Below, piece by piece: positions 50,003 through 58,993 of a DNA stretch of 64,000 nucleotides. Numbering within the stretch: the stretch's first letter is position 1; each line of letters opens with the position of its first letter. The position numbers were made by a program, and so were the translations under genes. The notes under the pieces were generated by a model that saw only the letters and a list, made by a program, of their open reading frames with translations, did not search any database and was not told the origin of the DNA. This stretch comes from Flavobacterium hibisci (GTDB taxonomy: Bacteria > Bacteroidota > Bacteroidia > Flavobacteriales > Flavobacteriaceae). Location of the stretch: the NCBI RefSeq assembly GCF_020026925.1, contig NZ_JAIQDW010000020.1:1-64000 (forward strand). Direction: 5' to 3'.

Positions 50003-50455
50003 TTAAGATGCCATAGCAATTTCTAATGGTGCAGCTATTTTTGCTAAAGTAAGCGGATCTGAATATCCTAAGAAAAAAATATCCAGTACTTCCTGAAATA
50101 CAGGATCTGCATTTTCTGCCTGAGAAAAAAGTGTCATTGAAGAACGAAGCTTTCTCGCATCTAATTCTCCAAGAATAGCCTCAATCGATTTTGCTTTATA
50201 TTCTAATAAAACTTTACAAATTTCAATTAAATGTTTCGCTAAGACTGGATGATTTAAAAAATCTTCTGCTTCTTTAAGATCTGCAAGTGCATAATACTTT
50301 GCTATCGTGCTTTTTCCCAAGCCTTTTAACTGAGGGAAAATAAACCACATCCAGTGTGTTTCTTTCTTCCCTTTTTTTAATTCGGAGTAAGCAGTAAGGT
50401 AAAGTTTATTCTGTGCATCTAAAAAGCGTGTTAAATCATTATTTGCGTAAGCCAT
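50003..50455 (-). CDS. DUF1810 domain protein
   Basis: The 150 residues from the ATG at 50455 (MAYANNDLTRFLDAQNKLYL) span one DUF1810 domain: SELKKGKKETHWMWFIFPQL near 20-40, STIAKYYALADLKEAEDFL, and SSMTLFSQAENADPVF. The reading frame is open to 50512, but the family starts at the later Met. The biochemical role of this family is not established; it shares a fold with NADAR-type proteins by report. It is a single gene. Confidence 0.85.
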   Translation of the reverse strand: MAYANNDLTRFLDAQNKLYLTAYSELKKGKKETHWMWFIFPQLKGLGKSTIAKYYALADLKEAEDFLNHPVLAKHLIEICKVLLEYKAKSIEAILGELDARKLRSSMTLFSQAENADPVFQEVLDIFFLGYSDPLTLAKIAAPLEIAMAS

Positions 50456-50648
50456 TCTGAAATAATTTATAAGGTTAAACAATTTTTTAGGTTTGTTTAT
50501 AAAGTCCTCCAAAACTACTCAGCTTCCCGGCTTAAAGTTTTATATAATTATTAAAGTTACATTATATAATTTCAATTTATAAAAACCAAAACAGCTGCAA
50601 AAACAAGTAATGCAGCTGTTTCGAGAAAATATACAATTAAAAAGAATT

Positions 50649-51902
50649 TTAATTTTTGAAATAATGCAACGATTTTTCAATAATAGAAAGGCATTCCTTA
50701 ATTTGATCTTCAGTAATAACCAAAGGCGGAGCCAGACGAATTTTGTTTCCGTGAGTTGGTTTTGCCAATAATCCGTTATCCCTGAATTTCAGGCAGATTT
50801 CCCAAGCCAGATCCGATTCTTCATCAGTATTGATTACAATCGCATTCAGTAAACCTTTTCCACGAACCAGCGTAATTAAATCATTGCGTTGGGCGATTTC
50901 GTTCAGTCCTTTTCTTAAAATAATTCCCAGACGTTCTGCGTTTTCAGCCAGATTTTCGTCTTTTACCACTTCAAGAGCCGCAATAGCAACAGCAGCCGCA
51001 ACCGGATTTCCTCCAAAAGTAGATCCGTGCTGTCCCGGTTTGATCACATTCATGATTTCGTCATTTGCCAAAACCGCCGAAACTGGATAAACACCGCCAG
51101 AAATTGCCTTTCCTAAAATCAAAATATCAGGCTGTACGTTTTCGTGATGAACAGCTAAAAGTTTTCCTGTACGCGCAATCCCGGTCTGAACCTCATCTGC
51201 AATAAACAACACATTATGTTTTTCGCATAGCGCTTTTGCTTTCGCTAAATAACCCTCAGACGGAACATATACTCCCGCTTCTCCCTGAATCGGTTCTACC
51301 AGAAAACCGGCTATATTTTTTGAGGATTCCAATGCTTTTTCTAAAGCCTCCAGATTGTCATATTCAATTTTTATAAAGCCTTCTGTAAAAGGACCGAAAC
51401 TCTTACGGGCACTTTCATCATTCGAAAACGAAATAATGGTTGTAGTTCTTCCGTGAAAATTATTCTCACAAACAATAATCTGTGCCAGGTTTTCATGGAT
51501 TCCTTTTACTTCATAAGCCCATTTTCTGCACAATTTCAAAGCTGTTTCTACCGCTTCGGCACCTGTGTTCATTGGCAGGACTTTATCAAAACCAAAATAA
51601 TTGGTTACGTACTCTTCGTAATTTCCTAATTTATCATTGTAAAATGCACGGGAAGTTAAAGTCAGTTTTTGCGCCTGCTCTACCATTGCCCCCACAATTT
51701 TAGGATGACAGTGTCCCTGGTTTACGGCAGAATAAGCCGATAAAAAATCATAATATTTCTTTCCGTCCACATCCCAGACATAGACACCTTCCCCCCTGTC
51801 TAAAACTACAGGAAGCGGATGATAATTATGAGCTCCATATTTGTTTTCTTTCCCTATTAAAACTTCTGATTTAGAGGAAAGAGTTTCTTGTGTATGTGCC
51901 AT
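50649..51902 (-). CDS. rocD: ornithine aminotransferase
   Basis: The 417-residue PLP enzyme moves the delta-amino group of ornithine to 2-oxoglutarate. Class III aminotransferase motifs: YYDFLSAYSAVNQGHCHPKI near 48-67, NTGAEAVETALKL (about 112-124), the NFHGRTTTIISFS block, LFIADEVQTGIARTGK (about 230-245) and the PLP-Lys in DILILGKAISGGVYPVSA. Length equals the family's. An Lrp-type regulator is divergent with 150 bases between, and probably controls it. Confidence 0.93.
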   Translation of the reverse strand: MAHTQETLSSKSEVLIGKENKYGAHNYHPLPVVLDRGEGVYVWDVDGKKYYDFLSAYSAVNQGHCHPKIVGAMVEQAQKLTLTSRAFYNDKLGNYEEYVTNYFGFDKVLPMNTGAEAVETALKLCRKWAYEVKGIHENLAQIIVCENNFHGRTTTIISFSNDESARKSFGPFTEGFIKIEYDNLEALEKALESSKNIAGFLVEPIQGEAGVYVPSEGYLAKAKALCEKHNVLFIADEVQTGIARTGKLLAVHHENVQPDILILGKAISGGVYPVSAVLANDEIMNVIKPGQHGSTFGGNPVAAAVAIAALEVVKDENLAENAERLGIILRKGLNEIAQRNDLITLVRGKGLLNAIVINTDEESDLAWEICLKFRDNGLLAKPTHGNKIRLAPPLVITEDQIKECLSIIEKSLHYFKN

Positions 51903-51965
51903 GATGATGTATTTATAACTTTTACAAAAATAATTATATTATATTATTTAACAACAAAAAAGACT

Positions 51966-52032
51966 ACTTTTGACTTTATATATCAAATTAAAAGTCAATT
52001 TAATAAAATTTACAAAATAAAAAAGTCAATTT
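51966..52032. promoter_or_regulatory. repeated AAAAGTCAATTT motifs, likely Lrp-type operator
   Basis: AAAAGTCAATTT occurs at 51990-52001 and 52021-52032, 31 bp apart (three helical turns). A reverse copy TTTTGACTTT lies at 51968-51977. They fill the gap between rocD and the Lrp gene, so the regulator probably binds here as a multimer. Confidence 0.5.
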
Positions 52033-52052
52033 TAATTTTAAACAATATAAAA

Positions 52053-52505
52053 ATGGATTCATTAGACGAATTTGACATCAGGATTATAAAAGAGCTTGAA
52101 AAAGACGGCAGAATGGCTTTTTCTACCATTGCAGCAAATCTGAAAATCTCAAATACAATGGTACATCAGCGTGTTAATCGTTTAACAGAACAAGGGATTA
52201 TTTCAGGGATAAAACCTTTGGTTAACGAAAAAAAAATTGGTTACGACTGGGCTTCCTTTACCGGAATAACACTCAATAAAGATTCGGATTCAGAAAGAAT
52301 TATTGAAGCTTTAAAGACTATTCCGGAAATCACTGAGTGCTATTATGTCACAGGATCTTTTACGCTTTACATCAAAATCATAGCTAAAAACCACGAACAT
52401 ATGCGAAATGTACTTTACGAAAAAATAGACCGGATTTCAGGCATCGCCAAAACCGATTCTATTGTAGAACTGGGATGCGCTTTTAAAAGAAATATTACAC
52501 TTTAA
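52053..52505 (+). CDS. Lrp/AsnC-family transcriptional regulator
   Basis: The 150 residues from the ATG at 52053 begin MDSLDEFDIRIIKELEKDGR. The helix-turn-helix is AFSTIAANLKISNTMVHQRV (about 24-43) and the RAM ligand-binding domain spans about 70-145 (TECYYVTGSFTLYIKIIAKN). A longer frame to 51888 is AT-rich operator DNA and rejected. Lrp-type proteins sense amino acids; the divergent rocD points to ornithine or arginine breakdown. Confidence 0.9.
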   Translation: MDSLDEFDIRIIKELEKDGRMAFSTIAANLKISNTMVHQRVNRLTEQGIISGIKPLVNEKKIGYDWASFTGITLNKDSDSERIIEALKTIPEITECYYVTGSFTLYIKIIAKNHEHMRNVLYEKIDRISGIAKTDSIVELGCAFKRNITL

Positions 52506-52561
52506 AGTTTAATATATTTAAATTTAAACTTTTAGTTTTCAATAATTTAATTCCTGTACAT

Positions 52562-52595
52562 AAACCTCAAAAGAAAAAAGCTTTGAGGTTTTTTT
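52562..52595 (+). terminator. terminator after the Lrp gene
   Basis: AAACCTCAAA / TTTGAGGTTT with a ten-nt loop is followed by TTTT, 57 bases after the stop codon. Confidence 0.85.
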
Positions 52596-52638
52596 GTACG
52601 ATTATATTTCAGATATTTGTTTAAAATTGTACAAAATC

Positions 52639-53412
52639 ATGAAAAAATCAACATTCTTAATTTTAGTTATTTCCCTGTATTTCAATACCATTAACGCACA
52701 ATTAAAAGCAGTAAAATACAGCGATGGAAATCAGGTCTTAAACGGACTATCAGTTAAAGCTGCAAAAAAAAGTAGTCAAAATCCAGGTATATTACTTTTG
52801 CCTGCATGGCTTGGAATTGACAATGCTTCAAAAGAAATAGCCCAAAATTTATCCAAGCTGGGCTATACTGTTTTTATAGCCGATATTTATGGTGAAGGAA
52901 ATTATCCTAAAAATACTTCTGAGGCCGGAAAACAAGCCGGTTTTTACAAAAATAATTATCAGGCGTATCAAAAACGTATCCAGCTTGCTTTAGATCAATT
53001 AATTAAATCAGGTGCAAATGGGGATAATATTGTAGCTATTGGCTATTGTTTTGGCGGAACAGGAGTTTTAGAAGCTGCCCGAGGTAAATTAAATGTAAAA
53101 GGTGTGGTATCATTTCATGGCGGTTTAGGTAAAGATGCCGCCAGACCTTCTGAAACTATCACAGCCAAAGTTTTAGCTTGTCATGGAGCGGACGATCCAT
53201 TTGTTTCAAAAGAAGAAATAGCTGCCTTTCAACAAGAAATGCGAGACACGAAAGCGGACTGGCAAATGATCTATTATGCAAATTCTGTACATTCATTCAC
53301 AAATCCGGAAGCCGGAAATGACAATTCTAAAGGTGCTGCTTACAATGCCGTTGCTGCAAAACGATCTTTTGAACATTTACTGCTTTTCCTGAACGAGGTA
53401 CTTAGAAAGTAA
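52639..53412 (+). CDS. secreted dienelactone hydrolase-family protein
   Basis: The 257 residues from the ATG at 52639 start with a signal peptide (MKKSTFLILVISLYFNTINA). The alpha/beta-hydrolase has nucleophile Cys in AIGYCFGGTG (about 135-144), Asp in CHGADDPFV and His in NSVHSFTNPEAG. Cys in place of Ser is normal for this family. Substrates would be lactones or esters in the periplasm. The upstream frame (from 52594) overlaps the terminator and is rejected. Confidence 0.87.
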   Translation: MKKSTFLILVISLYFNTINAQLKAVKYSDGNQVLNGLSVKAAKKSSQNPGILLLPAWLGIDNASKEIAQNLSKLGYTVFIADIYGEGNYPKNTSEAGKQAGFYKNNYQAYQKRIQLALDQLIKSGANGDNIVAIGYCFGGTGVLEAARGKLNVKGVVSFHGGLGKDAARPSETITAKVLACHGADDPFVSKEEIAAFQQEMRDTKADWQMIYYANSVHSFTNPEAGNDNSKGAAYNAVAAKRSFEHLLLFLNEVLRK

Positions 53413-53445
53413 CAGACAAACCAACCAAAACTAAACCAAAGACCA

Positions 53446-54387
53446 ATGTCACATAATAAAATCAGAGAAGATAAAACCTGTCTTAACTGTCGTCATGTTG
53501 TAGAACAAAAATTTTGTCCCAATTGTGGACAAGAGAATTCAGACAGCAGAAAAACATTTCATCATTTGTTTATCCACTTTTTTGAAGATCTGACACATTA
53601 TGAAAATGCCTTTTGGAAAACGATACGAAATCTCCTTTTTAAGCCGGCAACTTTAACCAAAGAATATCTGTCGGGAAAAAGGCTTTCCTATTTGGCTCCG
53701 GTTCGTTTATATATTTTCATTAGTTTTATTACTTTTCTTTTAGTTGCTATGTTTCCCAACAAAATAAATGAAGAAGAAACTCCTACAACGAAACCGGAAG
53801 AAGAAGCAATTTCTAATCAAAAAATGGATTTCGGATTAAAATCAATGAAGGAAATTGATTCAATTCAAAAATATGGCCCAGAAAAAGAAAAATTATCCGG
53901 GTTTGAATATTGGATATGCCAAAAGATTTCAACAGTTACGGAACACAATACAAAAGATGAAATTCTTGAAAAATTCGTTGAATCTTTCTTTCATAATATC
54001 CCCAAAATTCTTTTTGTAATTATGCCTTTTTTCGCCTTCTTTTTATGGATTTTTCATAGTAAAAGAAGATGGTATTATTTTGATCATGGGATTTTTACTC
54101 TTCATTACTTCTCTTTCTTACTATTGATTTTTCTGATCCTATTCATTATTCAGAAGCTGATTGGCTTATTTGGGAATCACAGCCCTGTCAGTTTTGTATC
54201 AGACATTACTAATTTTATTGGAGGTCTTTGGATGTGTTACTATTTTTTTCCAGCACATCATCGTTTTTACGGAGAAAGCAGGATTGTTTCATTTGTTAAA
54301 AGTGTAACATTATTTGTTATAAACTTTATTTTTATCCTATTTTTACTGGCTTTCTATGTCTTATACATCTTCATAAATTTACACTAA
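53446..54387 (+). CDS. DUF3667 membrane protein with zinc ribbon
   Basis: The 313-residue protein begins with a CxxC...CxxC zinc ribbon (CLNCRHVVEQKFCPNCGQ, residues 13-30), then HHLFIHFFEDLTHYENAFW and KPATLTKEYLSGKR, the DUF3667 signature. Four to five hydrophobic segments follow from about residue 90. The function is unknown. It starts 34 bases after the hydrolase and ends eight bases before the peptidase gene, so the three may form an operon. Confidence 0.85.
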   Translation: MSHNKIREDKTCLNCRHVVEQKFCPNCGQENSDSRKTFHHLFIHFFEDLTHYENAFWKTIRNLLFKPATLTKEYLSGKRLSYLAPVRLYIFISFITFLLVAMFPNKINEEETPTTKPEEEAISNQKMDFGLKSMKEIDSIQKYGPEKEKLSGFEYWICQKISTVTEHNTKDEILEKFVESFFHNIPKILFVIMPFFAFFLWIFHSKRRWYYFDHGIFTLHYFSFLLLIFLILFIIQKLIGLFGNHSPVSFVSDITNFIGGLWMCYYFFPAHHRFYGESRIVSFVKSVTLFVINFIFILFLLAFYVLYIFINLH

Positions 54388-54394
54388 ACAAAAA

Positions 54395-55411
54395 ATGAAA
54401 AAAATTTTAATTCTATTTTTAATAGTCACTGCATATTCATGTAAAAACACCCAAAATGTTGCCTCTAAGGACAATTCGGATCCTTCTAAATACGTTGAAA
54501 AAATTTCCGAAACAAATTTAAAAACAATGCTTTACAGAATAGCTTCAGATGAAATGGAAGGCCGTGAAACTGGCTCGAAAGGGCAAAAGAAGGCGGGACT
54601 TTACATGATAGAGCAATACAAAAAAAATGGAATTCCTTTTCCAAAAGGAGCAACTGATTACTATCAGCACATTCCCGCTTCTTACTTAAACGCAAGACAT
54701 AACGAAAACTTACCGGATTCAGAGAACATCTGGGCGTACATTGAAGGTTCAGAAAAACCAGATGAAATTTTGGTAATCTCAGCTCACTATGACCATGTGG
54801 GGATTCAAAATGGAGAAGTTTACAACGGCGCTGATGATGATGGTTCCGGGACAGTAGCACTATTAGAAATGGCTAAGGTTTTTGCAAAAGCTAAAAAAGA
54901 AGGACACGGACCTAAACGCTCCATTTTATTTCTTCATGTAACCGGCGAAGAACATGGATTGCATGGTTCAAGATATTACTCTGAAAATCCATTATTTCCG
55001 TTAGCCAGTACAATTGTTGATATTAATATTGATATGATTGGCCGCCGTGATACAGAACATGCTAAAACAAACAATTATGTCTATGTTATCGGAGCCGACA
55101 GATTATCATCGGATTTACATAATGCCGTTATTTCACAAAACGACAAATACATCAAAATGGATTTGGATTTCAAATTTAATGATCCTAAAGACCCAAACCG
55201 CTTTTACGAGCGTTCTGACCATTATAATTTTGCTAAACATGGTATTCCCGCGGTTTTCTTCTTTAACGGTGTTCATGAAGATTACCATGGCAAAGACGAT
55301 ATCGCAGAAAAAATCGAATACGATGCTTTAACCAAAAGAACTAAGCTAGCTTTTGTTGTCGCCTGGGATTTAGCAAACAGAGAAAACAGACCGGTAGTGG
55401 ATAAAAAATAG
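54395..55411 (+). CDS. M28-family metallopeptidase lipoprotein
   Basis: The 338-residue protein has a lipoprotein signal (lipobox TAYSC, Cys16). The zinc-dependent aminopeptidase fold shows SAHYDHVG (about 130-137, His ligand), NGADDDGSGTVALLEMAK (Asp ligand), TGEEHGLHGSRYY (catalytic Glu pair), INIDMIGRRD and HEDYHGKDD (last His). It is likely anchored in the outer membrane or facing the periplasm and trims amino acids from peptides. Confidence 0.9.
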   Translation: MKKILILFLIVTAYSCKNTQNVASKDNSDPSKYVEKISETNLKTMLYRIASDEMEGRETGSKGQKKAGLYMIEQYKKNGIPFPKGATDYYQHIPASYLNARHNENLPDSENIWAYIEGSEKPDEILVISAHYDHVGIQNGEVYNGADDDGSGTVALLEMAKVFAKAKKEGHGPKRSILFLHVTGEEHGLHGSRYYSENPLFPLASTIVDINIDMIGRRDTEHAKTNNYVYVIGADRLSSDLHNAVISQNDKYIKMDLDFKFNDPKDPNRFYERSDHYNFAKHGIPAVFFFNGVHEDYHGKDDIAEKIEYDALTKRTKLAFVVAWDLANRENRPVVDKK

Positions 55412-55420
55412 GTTCTAAGG

Positions 55421-55548
55421 TACTAAGTTGCTAAGGTTATAAGTTTAAAAAAAGGGGATGAGTTTTAAAAACTCATCCCCTTTTTTATATAGTAATAATC
55501 TCAAAGTAAAACTCTTAGAAACTTAGTCACTCAGCAACTAAGAACCTT
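55421..55548. repeat. terminator inside a TAAGGTACTAAGTTGCTAAGG-type repeat
   Basis: A strong hairpin (AAGGGGATGAGTTTT / AAAACTCATCCCCTT with T runs on both sides, about 55449-55486) serves both convergent genes. It is flanked by an imperfect inverted repeat: GTACTAAGTTGCTAAG on the left and CAGCAACTAAGAACC on the right. The words CTAAGATACTAAG recur near 63410. Confidence 0.7.
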
Positions 55549-55550
55549 CT

Positions 55551-57386
55551 TTAGTCATTCATCGAAATCAAAAATTCTTCATTATTTCTGGTTTTCTTGA
55601 AACGGTCGTTTACAAAATCCATAGATTCTACCGGATTCATATCAGACAGGTATTTACGCATAATCCACATTCTTTGCAATGTTTTCTCGTCTAATAATAA
55701 ATCGTCGCGACGTGTACTTGATGATGTAAGATCGATGGCAGGAAAAATACGTTTGTTGGCAATTTTGCGGTCCAGCTGAAGCTCCATGTTACCGGTACCT
55801 TTAAATTCTTCAAAGATAACCTCATCCATTTTAGAGCCGGTTTCTGTCAATGCTGTTGCGATGATACTTAATGAACCACCGTTTTCAACATTTCTTGCAG
55901 CTCCAAAGAAGCGTTTTGGTTTTTGAAGTGCATTGGCGTCAACACCTCCGCTTAATACTTTCCCTGACGCTGGCTGAACGGTATTGTAAGCTCTTGCCAG
56001 ACGCGTAATTGAATCCAGAAGAATCACAACATCATGTCCGCATTCAACAAGGCGTTTTGCTTTTTCAAGTACAATATTGGCAATTTTCACATGTTCCTGC
56101 GGTTCTCTGTCAAAAGTCGAAGCAATAACTTCCCCGCGTACACTTCTTTGCATATCTGTAACCTCTTCAGGACGCTCATCAATCAAAAGAACGATTAGAT
56201 AAACTTCAGGATGGTTAGCTGCAATTGCATTAGCAATATCTTTTAACAACATGGTTTTACCTGTCTTCGGTTGTGCGACTATCATACCACGCTGCCCTTT
56301 TCCAATTGGAGAAAATAAATCGATAATTCGGGTTGATACAGAACTGCCTTTTTCGGCTAATTTGAATTTTTCAGAAGGGAAAACCGGTGTAAGGTGTTCA
56401 AAGGAAACCCTGTCGCGAACTACCTGCGGATCGTGACCATTAATTTTAAGAACACGAACCAAAGGAAAGAATTTCTCACCTTCTTTTGGAGGACGCACAA
56501 CCCCTTTTACAGTATCTCCGGTTTTAAGTCCAAACAACCTGATCTGTGAAGTTGACAAATAAATATCGTCTGGAGAAGCTAAATAATTATAATCTGATGA
56601 ACGTAAGAATCCGTATCCGTCCGGCATCATTTCAAGAACGCCTTCACTTTCTATAATTCCGTCAAACTCAAAGTCTGAATCCCTGAAATTATTATTCTTT
56701 TTATTCTTATGATTTGGATTCTGGTTTCCGTTATTTCCGTTACCATTCCCGTTTTGATTCGGGTTTTGAGTTTGGTTCTGGTTCTGGTTAGGATTTTGTT
56801 TTTTATTCTGATTAGGATTAATCTTTTTTACCGGAGCTGTTTCTTCTTCTTTTTCAGCTATGGGAGTAGCAGGAGCATCTGTTTCTGACTCTACTGCTTC
56901 TTCAGTACTTTCCTCTTTTACAGTTTCTTTCTCTTTCTGTAAAGCAACCTTTTTCTCGTATGCTGATTTATTAAACTTAACGATTTTTGGTTCTTTTTTA
57001 TCTAATGCTTTTTCCTCTACTGCATTGTTTTCAACAACTTCCCCTGCTTTTGGCTTTGGCTGGATTTTAGCATTTGGTTTTGAAGCCGGAGTTTTTATCT
57101 CCTCACGTGGTTCTTCCACTTTATCAAATTCTAAAACAGGAGCATTTTTAATTGCTGCTGCCTTTTTTACCGGAGCAATTCTTGCTCTCTTTGGTTTATC
57201 CTCTACTATTTCTGCATTTGCAACAACAGGTATTGACTGCTCTGATGCCGTTTTTTCCTGATGCGCTAAAATCTGACTGATCAAAGTATCTTTTTTGACA
57301 CCATTAAACTTTATAGTTTTAGCTAATTTAGCTATTTCTTGAAGCTCAGAAAGCTTCATTTCTTTTAATGCAGAAATATCAAACAT
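55551..57386 (-). CDS. rho: transcription termination factor Rho
   Basis: The 611-residue protein is about 190 residues longer than E. coli Rho. It starts with a SAP-like Rho_N domain (FDISALKEMKLSELQEIAKL), followed by a charged spacer and an Asn/Gln/Gly-rich tract (about 190-233). The RNA-binding cold-shock domain (EGVLEMMPDGYGFLRSSDYN) comes next. The ATPase core has Walker A AQPKTGKT (371-378), Walker B VVILLDSITRLARAYN and the Q/R-loop region SGGVDANALQKPKRFFGAARN. It ends untranslated RNA synthesis. Long disordered inserts are typical of Rho in Bacteroidota and can drive phase separation in Bacteroides. Confidence 0.96.
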   Translation of the reverse strand: MFDISALKEMKLSELQEIAKLAKTIKFNGVKKDTLISQILAHQEKTASEQSIPVVANAEIVEDKPKRARIAPVKKAAAIKNAPVLEFDKVEEPREEIKTPASKPNAKIQPKPKAGEVVENNAVEEKALDKKEPKIVKFNKSAYEKKVALQKEKETVKEESTEEAVESETDAPATPIAEKEEETAPVKKINPNQNKKQNPNQNQNQTQNPNQNGNGNGNNGNQNPNHKNKKNNNFRDSDFEFDGIIESEGVLEMMPDGYGFLRSSDYNYLASPDDIYLSTSQIRLFGLKTGDTVKGVVRPPKEGEKFFPLVRVLKINGHDPQVVRDRVSFEHLTPVFPSEKFKLAEKGSSVSTRIIDLFSPIGKGQRGMIVAQPKTGKTMLLKDIANAIAANHPEVYLIVLLIDERPEEVTDMQRSVRGEVIASTFDREPQEHVKIANIVLEKAKRLVECGHDVVILLDSITRLARAYNTVQPASGKVLSGGVDANALQKPKRFFGAARNVENGGSLSIIATALTETGSKMDEVIFEEFKGTGNMELQLDRKIANKRIFPAIDLTSSSTRRDDLLLDEKTLQRMWIMRKYLSDMNPVESMDFVNDRFKKTRNNEEFLISMND

Positions 57387-57570
57387 GAATGTTCTATGAA
57401 TTTAATTATTTTAAAGGAAAATACTGTAAAAAGAATAGGTAGATAATTATTTTGAATGAACCGCAGTATGAAGTGCTTACGGTAATATGATGCAATAATA
57501 CGAATAAATTTTTATCATACAATAGTATTTATAAAAAAGAAAATATATTTTTGTAAAACAATTTTAGGTC

Positions 57571-57984
57571 ATGATACAACGAATTCAAACAATATATCTG
57601 CTACTCACCTTTTTGGTGACTGGAGTTTTACTCTTTTTTATTCCGCTTTGGACAGTAAACGGAAAAGATTTTTACTTTATGCAGGATCAGGTTTACACCA
57701 TATTATTAGGCTTGAGTACAATGTTAACTATTATTAGTATCATATCATATAAAAAAAGACAAAATCAGTTTGTCATGGGCAGACTGAACATCATATTAAA
57801 TTTAATTTTATTAGGATTATTTATTTACCGTTCACTAAATTTATCTGGAGAGACTGCTAATGTTGTTTCTGAGAAAGGTATTGGGATGTTTCTTCCTATT
57901 GTTGCTATCGTGTTATTAGTTTTAGCTAATAAGGCCATCAAGAAGGATGAAGATCTTGTAAAATCTGTTGACCGTTTGAGATAA
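57571..57984 (+). CDS. DUF4293 membrane protein
   Basis: The 137-residue protein has four hydrophobic segments (about 6-26, 38-58, 70-92, 105-122) and starts MIQRIQTIYLLLTFLVTG, the usual start of this family. DUF4293 proteins regularly lie next to rho in Flavobacteriia, as here (divergent, 184 bases apart). The function is unknown. TATTTTTG at 57546-57553 may be its -7 element. Confidence 0.85.
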   Translation: MIQRIQTIYLLLTFLVTGVLLFFIPLWTVNGKDFYFMQDQVYTILLGLSTMLTIISIISYKKRQNQFVMGRLNIILNLILLGLFIYRSLNLSGETANVVSEKGIGMFLPIVAIVLLVLANKAIKKDEDLVKSVDRLR

Positions 57985-58014
57985 ACCTATAAACTTAGTT
58001 TATTGCGCGAAGAG

Positions 58015-58041
58015 AACCCGAATTGTATGATTCGGGTTTTT
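58015..58041 (+). terminator. terminator after the DUF4293 gene
   Basis: AACCCGAAT / ATTCGGGTT with a six-nt loop is followed by TTTTT. Confidence 0.85.
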
Positions 58042-58149
58042 TTGTGAAAAACATATTACAATTAATAACAAAAACAGAAAATAAATTCAAGAAACACCAT
58101 GTTGTAAGTAGATTTTTCATAATTTCGCTTTTGTTATTTCAATTTATTT

Positions 58150-58815
58150 ATGGCACATAAAATAAGAATACACCTAGCAGATGACCATTTAGTACTTATC
58201 GATGGATTGATAAATTTATTAAGTACTGTTTCTGAATTCGAGATTGTAGGTTCATCCTCTAATGGGTTGAATATTTTCGATGAAGTAACAACTAACAATG
58301 CACACATCCTGATACTTGATCTTAGTATGCCTGAGAAAGATGGTATTGAAGTTTTAAAAGAGTTTCAGCAAAAAGGATATCCTTGTAAAGTTATCATCCT
58401 GTCCAGCTATGATGATTTAAAAATAATCAGGGAAGTAATGAATTTAGGTGCCAGCGGATATCTGACTAAAAAATGTGCAGGTGAAAATATAATCGAAGCC
58501 ATTGAAGTAGTCAATGAAGGACAAGAATATTTTTGCAACTCTGTAAGAGAAAAAATCTTCAATACTTTTACTGAAAACAATCCAAAATTAAATAAAAAGA
58601 ATATTGTTCCTGAAAATTCAATTTTAACATGCCGGGAATTAGAAATTGTAACTCTAATTTCACTTGAATATAGTGGAAAAGAAATAAGCGAACAATTATT
58701 TATAAGCACCAATACTGTAGAAACCCATCGCAAAAATATCATGAAAAAGCTGCAGACAAAAAACACTATTGGACTTGTAAAATATGCCATTAAAAACAAT
58801 TTGATTAAATCCTAA
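58150..58815 (+). CDS. NarL/FixJ-type response regulator
   Basis: The 221-residue protein has a receiver domain with Asp11/Asp12 and phospho-acceptor Asp57 (LILDLSMPEKDG), the Ser in ILSSYDD and Lys in LTKKCAG. A C-terminal LuxR helix-turn-helix follows (TCRELEIVTLISLEYSGKEI, SEQLFISTNTVETHRKNIMK). Two histidine kinases of the matching HisKA_3 class follow downstream, so it is their probable partner. It has no own DNA-target clue. Confidence 0.92.
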   Translation: MAHKIRIHLADDHLVLIDGLINLLSTVSEFEIVGSSSNGLNIFDEVTTNNAHILILDLSMPEKDGIEVLKEFQQKGYPCKVIILSSYDDLKIIREVMNLGASGYLTKKCAGENIIEAIEVVNEGQEYFCNSVREKIFNTFTENNPKLNKKNIVPENSILTCRELEIVTLISLEYSGKEISEQLFISTNTVETHRKNIMKKLQTKNTIGLVKYAIKNNLIKS

Positions 58816-58993
58816 AACGATCTCCCCCGATTCATAAATTACCTTTATAAAATTAGTATTTTCCTCTTGAGTATTTCTGATCTGGAGAATATTTGTTTTT
58901 AAAGAACATTTTTAGAAAAAAATAACACATTCAATTGTTTATGAATTTGTTTTTAACTTTATAAGCTATATTTTTATCCAATAATTTTTGAAT

